Below, piece by piece: positions 34,106 to 43,800 of a stretch of 64,000 nt of DNA. Under the pieces are notes generated by a model, which searched no databases, was not told the DNA's origin, and saw only the letters and a program-made list of their open reading frames with translations. This DNA is from Candidatus Absconditabacterales bacterium (GTDB lineage Bacteria; Patescibacteriota; Gracilibacteria; Absconditabacterales; Absconditicoccaceae): the NCBI GenBank assembly GCA_023228925.1, contig JALOAF010000002.1, positions 6,852 to 70,851 on the forward strand. The letters run 5' to 3'. The translations under genes and the position numbers were made by a program. Positions within the stretch are counted from its first letter, which is position 1; each line of letters opens with the position of its first letter.

Positions 34106-34468
34106 ATTTAATATTGGTTAAAAAATAAAAAGTAGCACCAAAACTGTATCAGTGCTATAATAAGAATTTTTTTTTATTTTGCAAGTTTTTTTGTCCTTTT
34201 ACCTGTTAAATAATTTGACTTATTTGTATTTGTCTAAGTTTATGTACATAAATTAAAAAATATCCCATACTTTTTTGAACAAAGAATACTAAAAACTAAT
34301 TTTTTGAATTTTCTATATTGTAAACAAATAAGCAATTCAATAAATTTTCCAAAAAACAGTTCGATTGAGAAACACAATTTGCTAAACAAATTTTTATTAT
34401 TTAAAAAAACATTGCACTTATTCCTCAAAAAGTTATACATTTCATACTTTATATAATTTAAATATACT
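34106..34468. other. Gene-free AT-rich spacer
   Basis: No supported gene. It contains AAAAACTAATTTTTTGAATT at 34291-34310, an exact copy of 32841-32860; both are followed by a CTATA after 2-3 bases. Otherwise nothing recognised. Confidence 0.5.
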
Positions 34469-34681
34469 ATGAAAAAACAAAGTTCTATCAAAATTGAATG
34501 ATCAGCTTCTGTTGGTACAAAATGACAAATTGTAATTCCAAAAAATGTTAGAGAAAAATTCAAATTAAAACCTGGAGATGATTTAGTTGTTTTATCTTCT
34601 GATGATGCTATCTTTTTGGTAAAATCAGAAAATCTTGAAAATATGATATGATCTTTTGAAAATATAATAAATAGTTTATAA
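34469..34681 (+). CDS. SpoVT/AbrB-type swapped-hairpin DNA-binding protein
   Basis: 70 aa. SASVGTKGQIVIPKNVREKF then KLKPGDDLVVL is the AbrB/MazE fold. Such proteins are transition-state regulators or antitoxins. No toxin gene is adjacent. TGA supplies Gly in EGSAS, TKGQ and MIGS. Confidence 0.85.
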
Positions 34682-34685
34682 AAAA

Positions 34686-35747
34686 CTACTTACTTTCCTG
34701 TAGTTTTTTCCATAATTTTTCTTGTTCTTTACTCAATCTTCTTGGAATTTTCAATTTTGGAATAATAAATAGGTCTCATTTTTTTGAAAAAACTCCTCCA
34801 CTACCAAAACCTTTTCCTGAAACTTTTATTTGTTCATCTAATTGTGTTCATTTTGGAATTTTTATCTTAATTTTCCCACTTGGATGCGGAATTTCATACT
34901 CTCATCATAATACCAAATCATAAATCGTAACTTCCTGATTTACATAAATATGATCTCATTTTCTAATATAATTTAGATTTTCGCTTACATTAATTTGTAT
35001 GTATAAATCGCCTGTTGGCATACCATTTTGACCATCATCTCACTTATTGGAATATTTCAAATAAACTCCATCATTTATTCATGCGGGAATTTTTACTTCC
35101 AATATTTCTTTTACTTCTTCCAGTCCACCATTTTCTAATTTTTTTCAATCTTTAAAATATTGTTGTCCACTTCATCCACAAGTAGGACAGGCACTTTGAG
35201 TTTGCATTACCCCAAAAGGAGATTGAACTTGCTTTGTTACTCTTCCTCTACCAGCACACATATCACAAGTTTTTGCTTCTGCTCATTTTACTACTCTTTT
35301 ACGAGTATAAGATATTTTTTTTGTGACTCATAAATATGATTCATCGAATGTGATTGTAATCTTTTTTTTTAGATCTTCTCAACTTTTTGGTCATCCACCA
35401 GCTCCACCAAAACCTCAAAATCATCATCAAAAAATATTTCAGACAATATCTCATAAATCACCAAAATCAAAACCTGCTCATCAAGTTTGAAATCATCCAA
35501 AATTTCCTCATCCACCAAAACCTCAAAATCATCATTTTCTAAAAGCATCATATTGTTGTCTTTTTTCTTTATTTCAAATTACTTGATTTGCCTCATTTAT
35601 TTCTTGGAACTTTTCTTTGTTTCATCAAGCCTTATCTGGATGATATTTTATAGCAGCTTTTCTAAATGCTTTTTTTATTTCATCTTCGGTAGCATTTTCT
35701 GACACTCACAAAATTTCATAATAATTTTTTTTAGGATCAAAGTCCAT
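34686..35747 (-). CDS. dnaJ: DnaJ-like co-chaperone with a reduced zinc finger
   Basis: 353 aa. J domain at the N-terminus (YYEILGVSENATEDEIKKAF, then KYHPDKAGGNKEKF with HPD). A Gly/Phe-rich linker (FGGFGGGGNFG, GGGFGGFGGAGG) is largely TGA-coded. The zinc region has only two CxxCxGxG motifs, CDMCAGRG and CPTCGGSG, instead of the usual four, so at most one zinc. The C-terminal substrate-binding domains (IPAGINDGVYLKYS, VSGKGFGSGG) are complete. It stimulates DnaK ATPase; DnaK is not in the window. Ends head-to-head with the AbrB gene. Confidence 0.93.
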
Positions 35748-35951
35748 AAGTACAAATTAAAAATATAAAATCATTAAAAATATTGAATATTTTCAAAACA
35801 ATAGCACTTAAATAAGTGTTGTGCTATACTAATAAAAAAAACTTAAAATGCAAACTATTTTAAGAAAAATTCAGCAAGAATGCTCATTTAAAGTTAAAAA
35901 AAATGTTTTAAGAAAAAAGTCAAATTAAATGTAATTTTAGAAGCCATTTTT

Positions 35952-35980
35952 TTGACAAAAACTATATTTTTCATTATAAT
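35952..35980 (+). promoter_or_regulatory. Consensus sigma-70 promoter upstream of pilT
   Basis: TTGACA (35952-35957), 17 bases, TATAAT (35975-35980): an exact consensus match, 34 bases before the pilT ATG. Suggests strong constitutive transcription of the 36.0-38.7 kb gene run. Confidence 0.7.
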
Positions 35981-36013
35981 GATAATGTATATTTTATTTT
36001 ATAAATAAAATCT

Positions 36014-37093
36014 ATGGAAAAACCTTGAATAGATATTGAAAAAATTTTATCTTTGATAGCAAAAAATCCAAACATTTCAGATTTACATTTATCTAGTGGA
36101 GAATGTATTTCTTATAGATTAAATTGAGAAATTATCAGAGAAGAATCTGCTGGTAAAATGACTGCTGAATGAATGGAGTTAATTTTAAGACAATTATTTC
36201 ATTGAAATCCACAAAGATTTGATAAATTTTTATGAGACAAAGAATCAGATTTTGCTTATATATCAAAAGATGAAACTGCTTATAGAGTAAATGCATATCT
36301 AAAAACATGAAGAGTTGGTATTGTTATGAGAAAAATTGGAAAAGAAGCTAAAAAGCTAGAAGATATTATGTTTAATAATATCGCTAATAGTATTAGAGAA
36401 AATATTTTAAAAAAGAAAAAATGATTATATTTAGTAACATGACCTACTGGTAGCTGAAAATCTACAAGTCTAGTTGCTATGTTGGAAGAAATAAATAAAA
36501 ATAGATCAGAAAATTTAATATCAATAGAAGATCCTATAGAATATGTTTTTGAACCCAAAAAATGTATTATCTCACAAAGAGAAATTTGACATGACACTTG
36601 GTCTTTTGCAAATGCTTTAAGATCAGCTATGAGACAAGATCCTGATGTGATATTTGTTGGAGAAATTCGTGATAAAGAAACAGCAGAAGCTGTTTTAAAT
36701 TTAGCAGAAACTGGACATTTGGTTTTTAGTACTTTACACACAAATTCTGCTTCTCATACAATTAATAGGTTTATATCTTTTTTTCCACCAGATATTCAAT
36801 GAAGTGTTGCAGAAAGACTTTCTGAATCTTTAATTGGAGTTCAATCTCAAATTTTAGTCAAAAGTATTGATGCTTCCACTAGAGTATGAATATTTGAATT
36901 AATGTTAAATACTCAATCTGTAAAAACAAATATAAAAAAGAAAGATGTAGATCAAATAGATAGTATTATAGAAACATCTAATATGATTTGAATGATAACT
37001 TTAAAACAATATGCAGAAAATTTAGTAAATAAAGGTATAATTAATGCAGATGATATTGAATGGATTTTAAATAAAAATTCAACAAAAATATAA
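36014..37093 (+). CDS. pilT: PilT-type (type IV pilus retraction) ATPase
   Basis: 359 aa. N-terminal PAS-like domain ([20 protein letters not shown]), then Walker [16 protein letters not shown], the Asp box [21 protein letters not shown], Walker B-type [20 protein letters not shown] and the His box [14 protein letters not shown]. This is the PilT/PilU branch of secretion ATPases (retraction motor) rather than PilB. No PilA/PilC/PilM-O genes are in the window. It heads a run with a coiled-coil gene and two small membrane protein genes, probably one transcript. Confidence 0.92.
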
Positions 37094-37120
37094 AAATTTA
37101 TAAATTAAAATAAATAAAAA

Positions 37121-37531
37121 ATGGCTAATACAGAACTTATAAAACAAAAACTTCCACAAGAATTATGGGAAAAAGCAAGCAAATTTGATATTCCAGATTA
37201 TTTTTTAGAAGATAATTCTGATGCTGTAATTTTAGTATTAAATTCTAGATCTTTATCAAAGGATGATGAAAAGCAAAATTGGTTTAATTTAGTTCCTATG
37301 ATGAATGAAGAACAAATAAATAAATTAAAAGATATTTTAATTAGAGAAAGAGACAAAATAGCTGAAATTGAAGAAAAATATGAAAAGAAAAAAGAAGAAA
37401 TTAAAGAAAAATATCAAACTAGATTCAATGCTGTTAATTATCAAAAAACAATGTCTACTATACAAACAAAAGAAGAGCTTATTAGAGATAAAGAACAGGA
37501 AGAAGCCGAAGATTTACTTAAAAACCTTTAA
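37121..37531 (+). CDS. Charged coiled-coil protein, unrecognised
   Basis: 136 aa with no glycine at all. The N-terminal half (MANTELIKQKLPQELWEKAS, DIPDYFLEDNSDAVILVLN) looks globular. The second half is a long charged helix (INKLKDILIRERDKIAEIEE, KKKEEIKEKYQTRF). Starts 28 bases after pilT. May be a cytosolic adaptor of the same machine, by position only. Confidence 0.75.
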   Translation: MANTELIKQKLPQELWEKASKFDIPDYFLEDNSDAVILVLNSRSLSKDDEKQNWFNLVPMMNEEQINKLKDILIRERDKIAEIEEKYEKKKEEIKEKYQTRFNAVNYQKTMSTIQTKEELIRDKEQEEAEDLLKNL

Positions 37532-37536
37532 TAAAA

Positions 37537-38346
37537 ATGTTTTGATACAAAAAAAATAAAAACATATTGATTTATATTCTGAGTTTTATGTTTTCTATAA
37601 GCTGACTTTTTTTATTAAATAATGTTTTTTGAATAGATTTAATGGAAAGTGCTTTTGATCCTGCTATGTCTTATGATACCGTAATAAATATATGAAAAAA
37701 TAAAAAACAAGTTTGAGATTCTCTTCTTAGAGAAAAAACAACTATAGGAATATGAGATAGTCCGACAAAAGAAGCTTGTTTTTTAAATTGAATATTAAAA
37801 GAATGAGTAGACGAGTCTTGATGTACTGAATTATGATGAGAACGAAAAAGAGAAATAATAGATATTAGTTCTCAAGCACCATTAATAGTTAGAATTACTA
37901 AGTTTTTACTTAGGATGACTATTGTTCTTTCTATTTCTATGGTAATATTTAATGCAGTAAAATATATGATAGAAATTTTATCATGAAAAGATCGAAAATC
38001 AGCAGAATCTAAAAAAAACTTAATTTATGTTATTGCTTGAGTTATGTTGGCCTTATTGAGTGTAAGTGTAATTAATTTAATAGTTTCTATTCCCAAAAGT
38101 AGCTTACAAACAAGTGACGATATTTCAAGCTTTACTATTTGATGTCAAATTTGAACTAGTAATGAAATTATTACTGGCGATAATTTAAAGAAATATCTTT
38201 GTGAAGAGTTTTTATGATGAGAACGAAAATCTAAATGATTATGAAAACAATGTTATATCACAACAACAGATAAACGAGAAAAAATAAATAATGAAAAAGC
38301 AAAAACAATGTGTGTTAACGATCTTTGATGAACTGTTGTAAATTAA
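37537..38346 (+). CDS. Exported two-helix membrane protein, unrecognised
   Basis: 269 aa. Start chosen at 37537 because it gives a proper signal sequence (MFGYKKNKNILIYILSFMFS, hydrophobic to about residue 30); it lies 5 bases after the previous stop. Extracytoplasmic part with Cys (TKEACFLNGILKEGVDESGC), then two membrane helices (FLLRMTIVLSISMVIFNAVK and LIYVIAGVMLALLSVSVINL) separated by a basic loop (SGKDRKSAESKKN), then a Cys-containing tail. The helix-basic loop-helix pattern is that of TrbC/VirB2-like pilins and of similar small proteins in candidate phyla. Confidence 0.7.
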
Positions 38347-38368
38347 TTTATTCAAATAAACTAATAAA

Positions 38369-38731
38369 ATGCTAAAATTAATTTTTATAATCTCATTATT
38401 GTGAATAAATATATCAAATGTTTTTTGAATTACTCTACAAACACCAAATCCACATTGACAAGAAGACATTAATGTGTCATGATTTACACAAATAGAAAGT
38501 GATGAAACAACAGTATTTGATATAATACAAATAATAAACGATTATCTTTGGTTTGCTATAGCAGGAGTAGCTATGGTTGTTTTAGTTTATTGATGAATAA
38601 AATTAATGACAGCTGGTGGAAATAAAGATGCTATGTCTACTGCAAACAAAATGATTATTTGAGCTATAATAGCAATTTTTGTTGCTATATTATCTTATGC
38701 TATTATAAAATTAGTTGTAAACTTATTTTAA
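38369..38731 (+). CDS. Small TrbC/VirB2-like membrane protein
   Basis: 120 aa. Signal peptide MLKLIFIISLLGINISNVFG, a short exported part, then helix WFAIAGVAMVVLVYGGIKLM, basic-turn TAGGNKDAMSTANKM, and helix IIGAIIAIFVAILSYAIIKL. The GG.KL..AGG...A....K..IIGAI pattern is shared with T4SS pilins and with abundant pilin-like proteins of candidate-phyla bacteria. Likely the same functional unit as the gene before it (22 bases apart) and PilT. Assignment by pattern. Confidence 0.75.
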
Positions 38732-38804
38732 ATAATAAAATTCAACATAAAAAAATAGTAATAAACAAAATTTCATTACTATTTTTTAAAATATAAAAAT
38801 CAAA

Positions 38805-40250
38805 TTATACCATATAACTATCTATTTTTCAATTAATTTTTTGATATCAAATATTATTTAAATGTATTCCATCTCAAGCATATTCATTTTCTGAAATTTT
38901 TATTCCAGTATTTAAATCCAATAATTTTATATTATTTTTTTTTGAAAAATTTTCTAAAATATTATTTACTTCGTCTATTTTTTCTTGTTTTTTAGATTTA
39001 TTATATGGTATTTTGGTCAACACTAATGATATATTTTTTTCATCTAAATATTTTTTAATTTCTCATAAATTATTTTCTATTTTATTAATTTTATCTTTAG
39101 TAATATCATTACTTCCTGTATATAAAATAAGATTTTTTTTTCATGATAAATTTATGTTTCATTGTTTTAATTCATTATATAATTGTTCTGTATCATATCC
39201 ATCAAAATGTTTTTTATCTCATTTATATCATCACATTTTAAGTCATCAAACATGAGAATCTCACAACAATAAGGTTTCACTATATTCCAGTTTTTCATGA
39301 TTTTTTTTATTTTCTATTTTAGAAAAATATTCTTTTGCCCAATTTGCAAATTTTTCTGGAGAACTACTCATTCAATTAACAATACTTCTTGCATTAAAAA
39401 AATTTGTTTCTTTTTCATTAATAAAATCTGATAATTTTTTTCATGTAAATAATCACTCCTTCATTCAATGAATTAGTATAAAAGAAGCTAAATCATTACT
39501 TTTTAAAATAGTGTCTGGATTTTGTACTAAATTTAAATCATTCGAATTTAAATCCATTCATCCATTATCTTTAAATTTTAATTTTTTATTTTCTATAATT
39601 TTTGTAAACTTTTCATAATTATATTTATGTGTAAGTTGAACATAACCTCTACCATAATAACCAAATTTTCAATACTGCTTAGTTTCTCATCCAATTTCTT
39701 TTATATTTTTAAAATTACTTTCTCATTTTACAGTAGCTAAAATATAAGCTATTTGTTTAGGATTTTTAACTCAATATTTTTTAGCTTGTTTTATAATATA
39801 TTTTTCTGACACAGCAAAATTTTCTAAATTTTCTGTTTTCTCTTTTATTTTATCATTATTTATTTCTTTTTCTGTTTTCTCTTCTTCCATAGCATTTATC
39901 AATGTTCAATTTAATCATAATTTTTCTCTTGCTTCTTGTTCATTAATACTATCTTTCAGTATTTCTTTTGCTTTTTCTAATTTTTCTTGAATTTCTGTAG
40001 ACAATAATTGTCTAGAAACTAATCATTTAAAATCAGAAAATAATCAAGTAGAAATTAAAAAATCTTGTAATTTATTTTTAACTTTTTTTGTTATATTATT
40101 TTCTTTATCTACATCTTCTTTTAATAATCACAAAAAATCATTTGTTTGTTTTAAAATTCAATTTGTATCTTTTTCTAATAAATTATCTATATATTCTCCA
40201 GCTACATTTTTTTTCCATTCTGGAGTTTTTTGTTTTCATATTTCAAACAT
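38805..40250 (-). CDS. GH19-like cell-wall hydrolase fused to an SGNH/GDSL-type hydrolase
   Basis: 481 aa. The N-terminal 170 residues are charged helices. The middle (about residues 180-330) has AYILATVKGESNFKNIKEIG and FGYYGRGYVQLTHKYNY; ExxF/E-type acid plus YGRGxVQLT.. is the chitinase-19/phage-lysozyme pattern that cuts glycan chains of peptidoglycan or chitin. The C-terminal part begins LLLGDSHVGGLKMGG (SGNH block I, GDSH), has LILYTGSNDITKD (block III-like) and ends GIHLNNIGYQKI (block V, DxxH), an acyl-ester hydrolase fold. No signal peptide is obvious, so export may use another route. Convergent with the pilin-like genes. Confidence 0.75.
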
Positions 40251-40270
40251 TTTTTATTTAAAATATTAAA

Positions 40271-40981
40271 TTACTCACTATCTTCATTATCTTCATTATC
40301 TTCACTATCTTCATTATCTTCACTATCTTCATTATCTTCACTATCTTCATTATCTTCACTATGTTCATCACCTTTTATTATAGCTAATACAGTATCTTTT
40401 GTTTTTTCTTCACTATTATCTTTATTATAAGCTTCAATTATTTCTTTTATACTGTATTCATTATTATTATCTTTATCTTCTATAATATCTGTAATAATTG
40501 TTTTTAATATGTCATCTTTTAATATTTTTTTTCTTTTATCCTCTGTTAAAATTTTTAATTTTAATTCTTTTTCTTCATCTGGAGTTAATTTTTCATCACT
40601 TTTTGCTTTATCAATAAAATCATATAAAAATAAATCCATTTCTCTTTTTGCAATATTATTTCAAAATTTATCTGTCAACCATTTATAATAATCAAATAAA
40701 TCTTTATTTCTTCAAATAAATGTCATTTCTTTTTCTGTCAATCAAGTTGTTTTTTCCATATCTTCTCTTAATTCTTTAAGATTCTTTCTTGTTTGATTTT
40801 CTACAATTTCTTTAGCTAATTCTGCTAAACCTTTTTCAGTTTTACTTTCAATATTAAAAATATCTTTAACTCGATCTGTAAATTTTCAAGATAAATTTTT
40901 TATTTTTTCCCAAATACCTTTAAATCAATCTCATATTGATTCAAAAAATGATTTTTCTCAAGCTGTTTCTGGTCATGTCAT
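40271..40981 (-). CDS. Acidic protein with a SEDNED repeat tail
   Basis: 236 aa. N-terminus MTGPETAGEKSFFESIGDGF, a helical charged body (ELAKEIVENQTRKNLKELRE, KLTPDEEKELKLKILTEDKR) and a C-terminal tail of SEDNED repeats. All N-terminal glycines are TGA. The MxGPEx start with helical body recurs in secreted proteins of these phyla, but no function is recognised. Its stop is 20 bases before the hydrolase ATG on the same strand, so the two are probably co-transcribed. Confidence 0.7.
40274..40370 (-). repeat. 18-bp tandem repeats coding SEDNED
   Basis: TCTTCACTATCTTCATTA repeats about five times with a period of 18 bases (six residues). Slippage-prone, so the tail length may vary between strains. 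Confidence 0.85.
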
Positions 40982-41105
40982 TTTTATTTTTTTAGTAAAT
41001 AAATATAATCTATATTAATTATAGATATTTTTTTTTAAAAAGCAAAAAATATAGTATCTTTTTACTAAATTTTACATATTTTCTTCTATTTACATAAGAA
41101 CTATA

Positions 41106-41513
41106 TTAAACTTCTATAATTTCCATCTTTTTTTCTTGTTTTTCTTGTTTAAGTTTTTTGGAAATAAGTAAATTTGTTGGTCAAATTATAGTCAAAAATA
41201 ATCAAATTACTGTAAATATATCAGCAAAATACAATCATTCATGTCCAGAATTTAAAAAGAAAGATTGACTAGATACAATAATAAACACTCAAATTAAAGT
41301 ATTTCGTAATTTAAATTTTTTGATATAAGTTGGTTTAATTACATAGAAAAACAAATAATATAAAAATATCAAAATATACAATCCAATAATAATTTTATTT
41401 TGATCTAAAAAATTTTCATTTACTATAACAACTCAGAAAGTTATTAAATAAACTAAATAAGATATTACTGCCAAAAAAATTAAAGCTAAAATTGATTTTT
41501 TTAATATTTCCAT
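41106..41513 (-). CDS. Four-helix membrane protein, unrecognised
   Basis: 135 aa, nearly all hydrophobic: helices at about 5-27, 38-58 (IIIGLYILIFLYYLFFYVIK), 68-85 and 92-115 (FTVIGLFLTIIGPTNLLI). The tail is basic then acidic (KKLKQEKQEKKMEIIEV). TGA glycines present. No family recognised. Confidence 0.65.
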
Positions 41514-41884
41514 ATTTTAAATTAAAAAATAAATTAAATTTAATATATAAATTACTTTTTCCTTTTCAACAAAATCTTTATTTATTATATTATAACAAAT
41601 AAAATATATAAATAAAAAAATTAATAATAACAATAATAAATAATTCACAAAAAAATGTTGAAATTTTTTTTGTAGCATTACAACTAATTTCTCATCAAGA
41701 AGCTTTTATGTAAAAAAAATGTTGAATTGTCAAAACTAGACAAAACTAGACAAAAACTATTTATAATATTTTGTTGAAAAGTTAAAAAAATGTTGATAAT
41801 TTAAAATAATATTTGACAAATAAAAATAAATCTTTATAATAATTAAAAGATTAAATAAACTATTTTTATTTTTTAAAATATAAA
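41514..41884. promoter_or_regulatory. Intergenic region with promoters and a direct repeat
   Basis: 371 bases without a gene. A TTGACA (41813-41818) and TATAAT (41835-41840), 16 bases apart, serve the gene at 41885. Further upstream, AAAACTAGACA occurs twice in tandem (about 41733-41754), followed by a TATAAT-like site. The first half is A/T-rich and featureless. Confidence 0.55.
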
Positions 41885-42505
41885 ATGGATAATAATTTTA
41901 AAAAAGAATTTGAAAAATATTTAAATAATCATGAAAAACAACATTATATTAAAAATTGGAAAAAGCTTTCAGAAAGATTTTGAAAAGATTTGTTATTAAC
42001 TTTATTTGAAAATTGAAAAGAATATTTAAAAAAAACATATAGCTCTTGAGATAAAGAAAGATTTTTAATTTCTTTTAAATGATGAGTACATTATCCATTA
42101 TTAGAAAAAGCAAATTTAAGTTTCGTAAAAAAAAACACATACAATTCTTTAATGTCACTATATAGTATATATCTTAATGTTTCAAAACAATATGAAAAAA
42201 AAGAAGAACAAATTCGAGACGAAATATGGAAAGAGACACAAGAAGAAAAAATGAGAAATAAAAACAAAACATCAGAAGAAACACCAGAAGTTATTAAAAC
42301 ACCATGAATGCGTGATATTCGAGGATATGAAAAAGATATATTTTCTATTAGTCCAGATTGAGATATTTGACTACCTTGAGAATTACCTAAAGAGATAGAA
42401 GAAAATAATATTTTAGATTTTAATGCAAATTTGGAAAAAGAAAATAACAAAGGATATAAAGTTATTGAAGAAGAAAATGGACAATTAAAAATAGATTTTG
42501 ACTAA
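41885..42505 (+). CDS. Hypothetical charged protein
   Basis: 206 aa: MDNNFKKEFEKYLNNHEKQH at the N-terminus, a helical middle (SIYLNVSKQYEKKEEQIRDE) and an acidic tail (NANLEKENNKGYKVIEEENG). No signal peptide or membrane helix; likely cytosolic. Has its own near-consensus promoter. Eight glycines are TGA. Not recognised. Confidence 0.7.
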
Positions 42506-42507
42506 AT

Positions 42508-43629
42508 TTATTTAATAATTTCTGTAGATTTCAATCAATCTTTTATGCTTTGCCATATTCATTTTTTTATGTTTTCTTGATCAAATATTTTTAAATCTTC
42601 TTTTTCTTCCAAATTATAATTTAAATATTTATTAAATAATTCAAAATTTTCTAGATTTTGTTTGAATTGTTTTGGAAAAATTTTATTCAAAATTTCTAAT
42701 ATATTTTTTGATAATAATAAAATAGTTTTGTTTTGGTGAATATCTTTTCCATTTTGCTCTAAAATATATTTTTTCAATTGATCATTGTATCGATCTAAAA
42801 CAATATCAATATTTTCTTGGTCTACAATCAATGAAGCTATATTATTTCCAGTAAAACTAAATTTTTCTATTTTTTGTGGATAGTATTTTACTATTCCAGT
42901 TATTATTTCTATCTCAAAATCAGGACTTATTCTAATGGCTGTTTGAGAATATATTTGTAATATTTCTTTATTTTTAAATAAGATATATCAAAATGTGTTT
43001 GGATATAAATTATTTGCTTTAAATATAATTTCTGATCATGACAATCAAATATTAAATTTATAATTTTTAATTCAATTTATTAAATTATATTCTCTAGTAT
43101 CTTTTTCCAAAACAGCTGTTTTAGAATTTAAACCTATTTTTGAATATGTAATAAGTTGTGTTTCAAAATTTTCTTCAAATCCTTTAATATCTGGTCATTC
43201 TCAGAATAAAGGAATTAATGTAAAAAATATTGTCAGAAAAATTCATAATACAGAAATTACAATTATAATAGTTCAAATTCGATTTTTTAAATTACTAAAA
43301 ACTAAAGCTAATAATAAAAATCATATTAAAAACAATCACTGAATTTGACTTAATCAAATATTTGATAAACTAAAAATAAAAATTAGATACAAAAAATTTA
43401 CCAAAAAAATTATAGAGATAATAAACTTTGATTTGTTATTTTCATTTCAATATAAACTTAATCCTCAGACAATTGAAATAAATAAAAAAATTAAATAATA
43501 AATATTGTTTTGAAACCATAACATAGTTTCTCAGCTATAGTCATAATAAGATACAGCAAAATATATTCAAATATAAAATATTCAAGTAATAAGTAAGGAA
43601 AATAATATCTTTTTTAGCATTTTGTTCAT
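42508..43629 (-). CDS. Multi-helix membrane protein with large C-terminal domain
   Basis: 373 aa. Five hydrophobic helices in the first 165 residues (ILFSLLITGIFYIGIYFAVS, IYYLIFLFISIVGGLSLYGN, FIISIIFLVNFLYLIFIFSL and two more). A roughly 200-residue extracytoplasmic region follows (IFKANNLYPNTFGYILFKNK), with a helical Lys-rich end (LLSKNILEILNKIFPKQFKQ). No known family. Convergent with the 41885 gene, stops 3 bases apart. Confidence 0.7.
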
Positions 43630-43800
43630 TCTAAAAAAATATTTATAAAATTCGATAAATAATATAAATAAATTTTTATTATTTTCAATAACACTATTTA
43701 AGTAAATTGTTTTATTTTTTCAATTTTATATTGACTTTAGTTTTTATTTTTTTATTGTCTTATCTAATTAACAAAATGTCAAATTAAAAAAAATAAAATT

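Noticed and set aside
36014-38731. Complete type IV pilus or type IV secretion operon
   Set aside because: Only a PilT-type ATPase and pilin-like small proteins are visible; no PilB, PilC, PilM-Q or VirB4/D4.
40274-40370. CRISPR array
   Set aside because: Period of 18 bases without unique spacers and in frame within a coding region.
41733-41760. CRISPR-like tandem ACTAGACAAAA copies
   Set aside because: Only two short adjacent copies with no spacers; better explained as promoter-region repeats.
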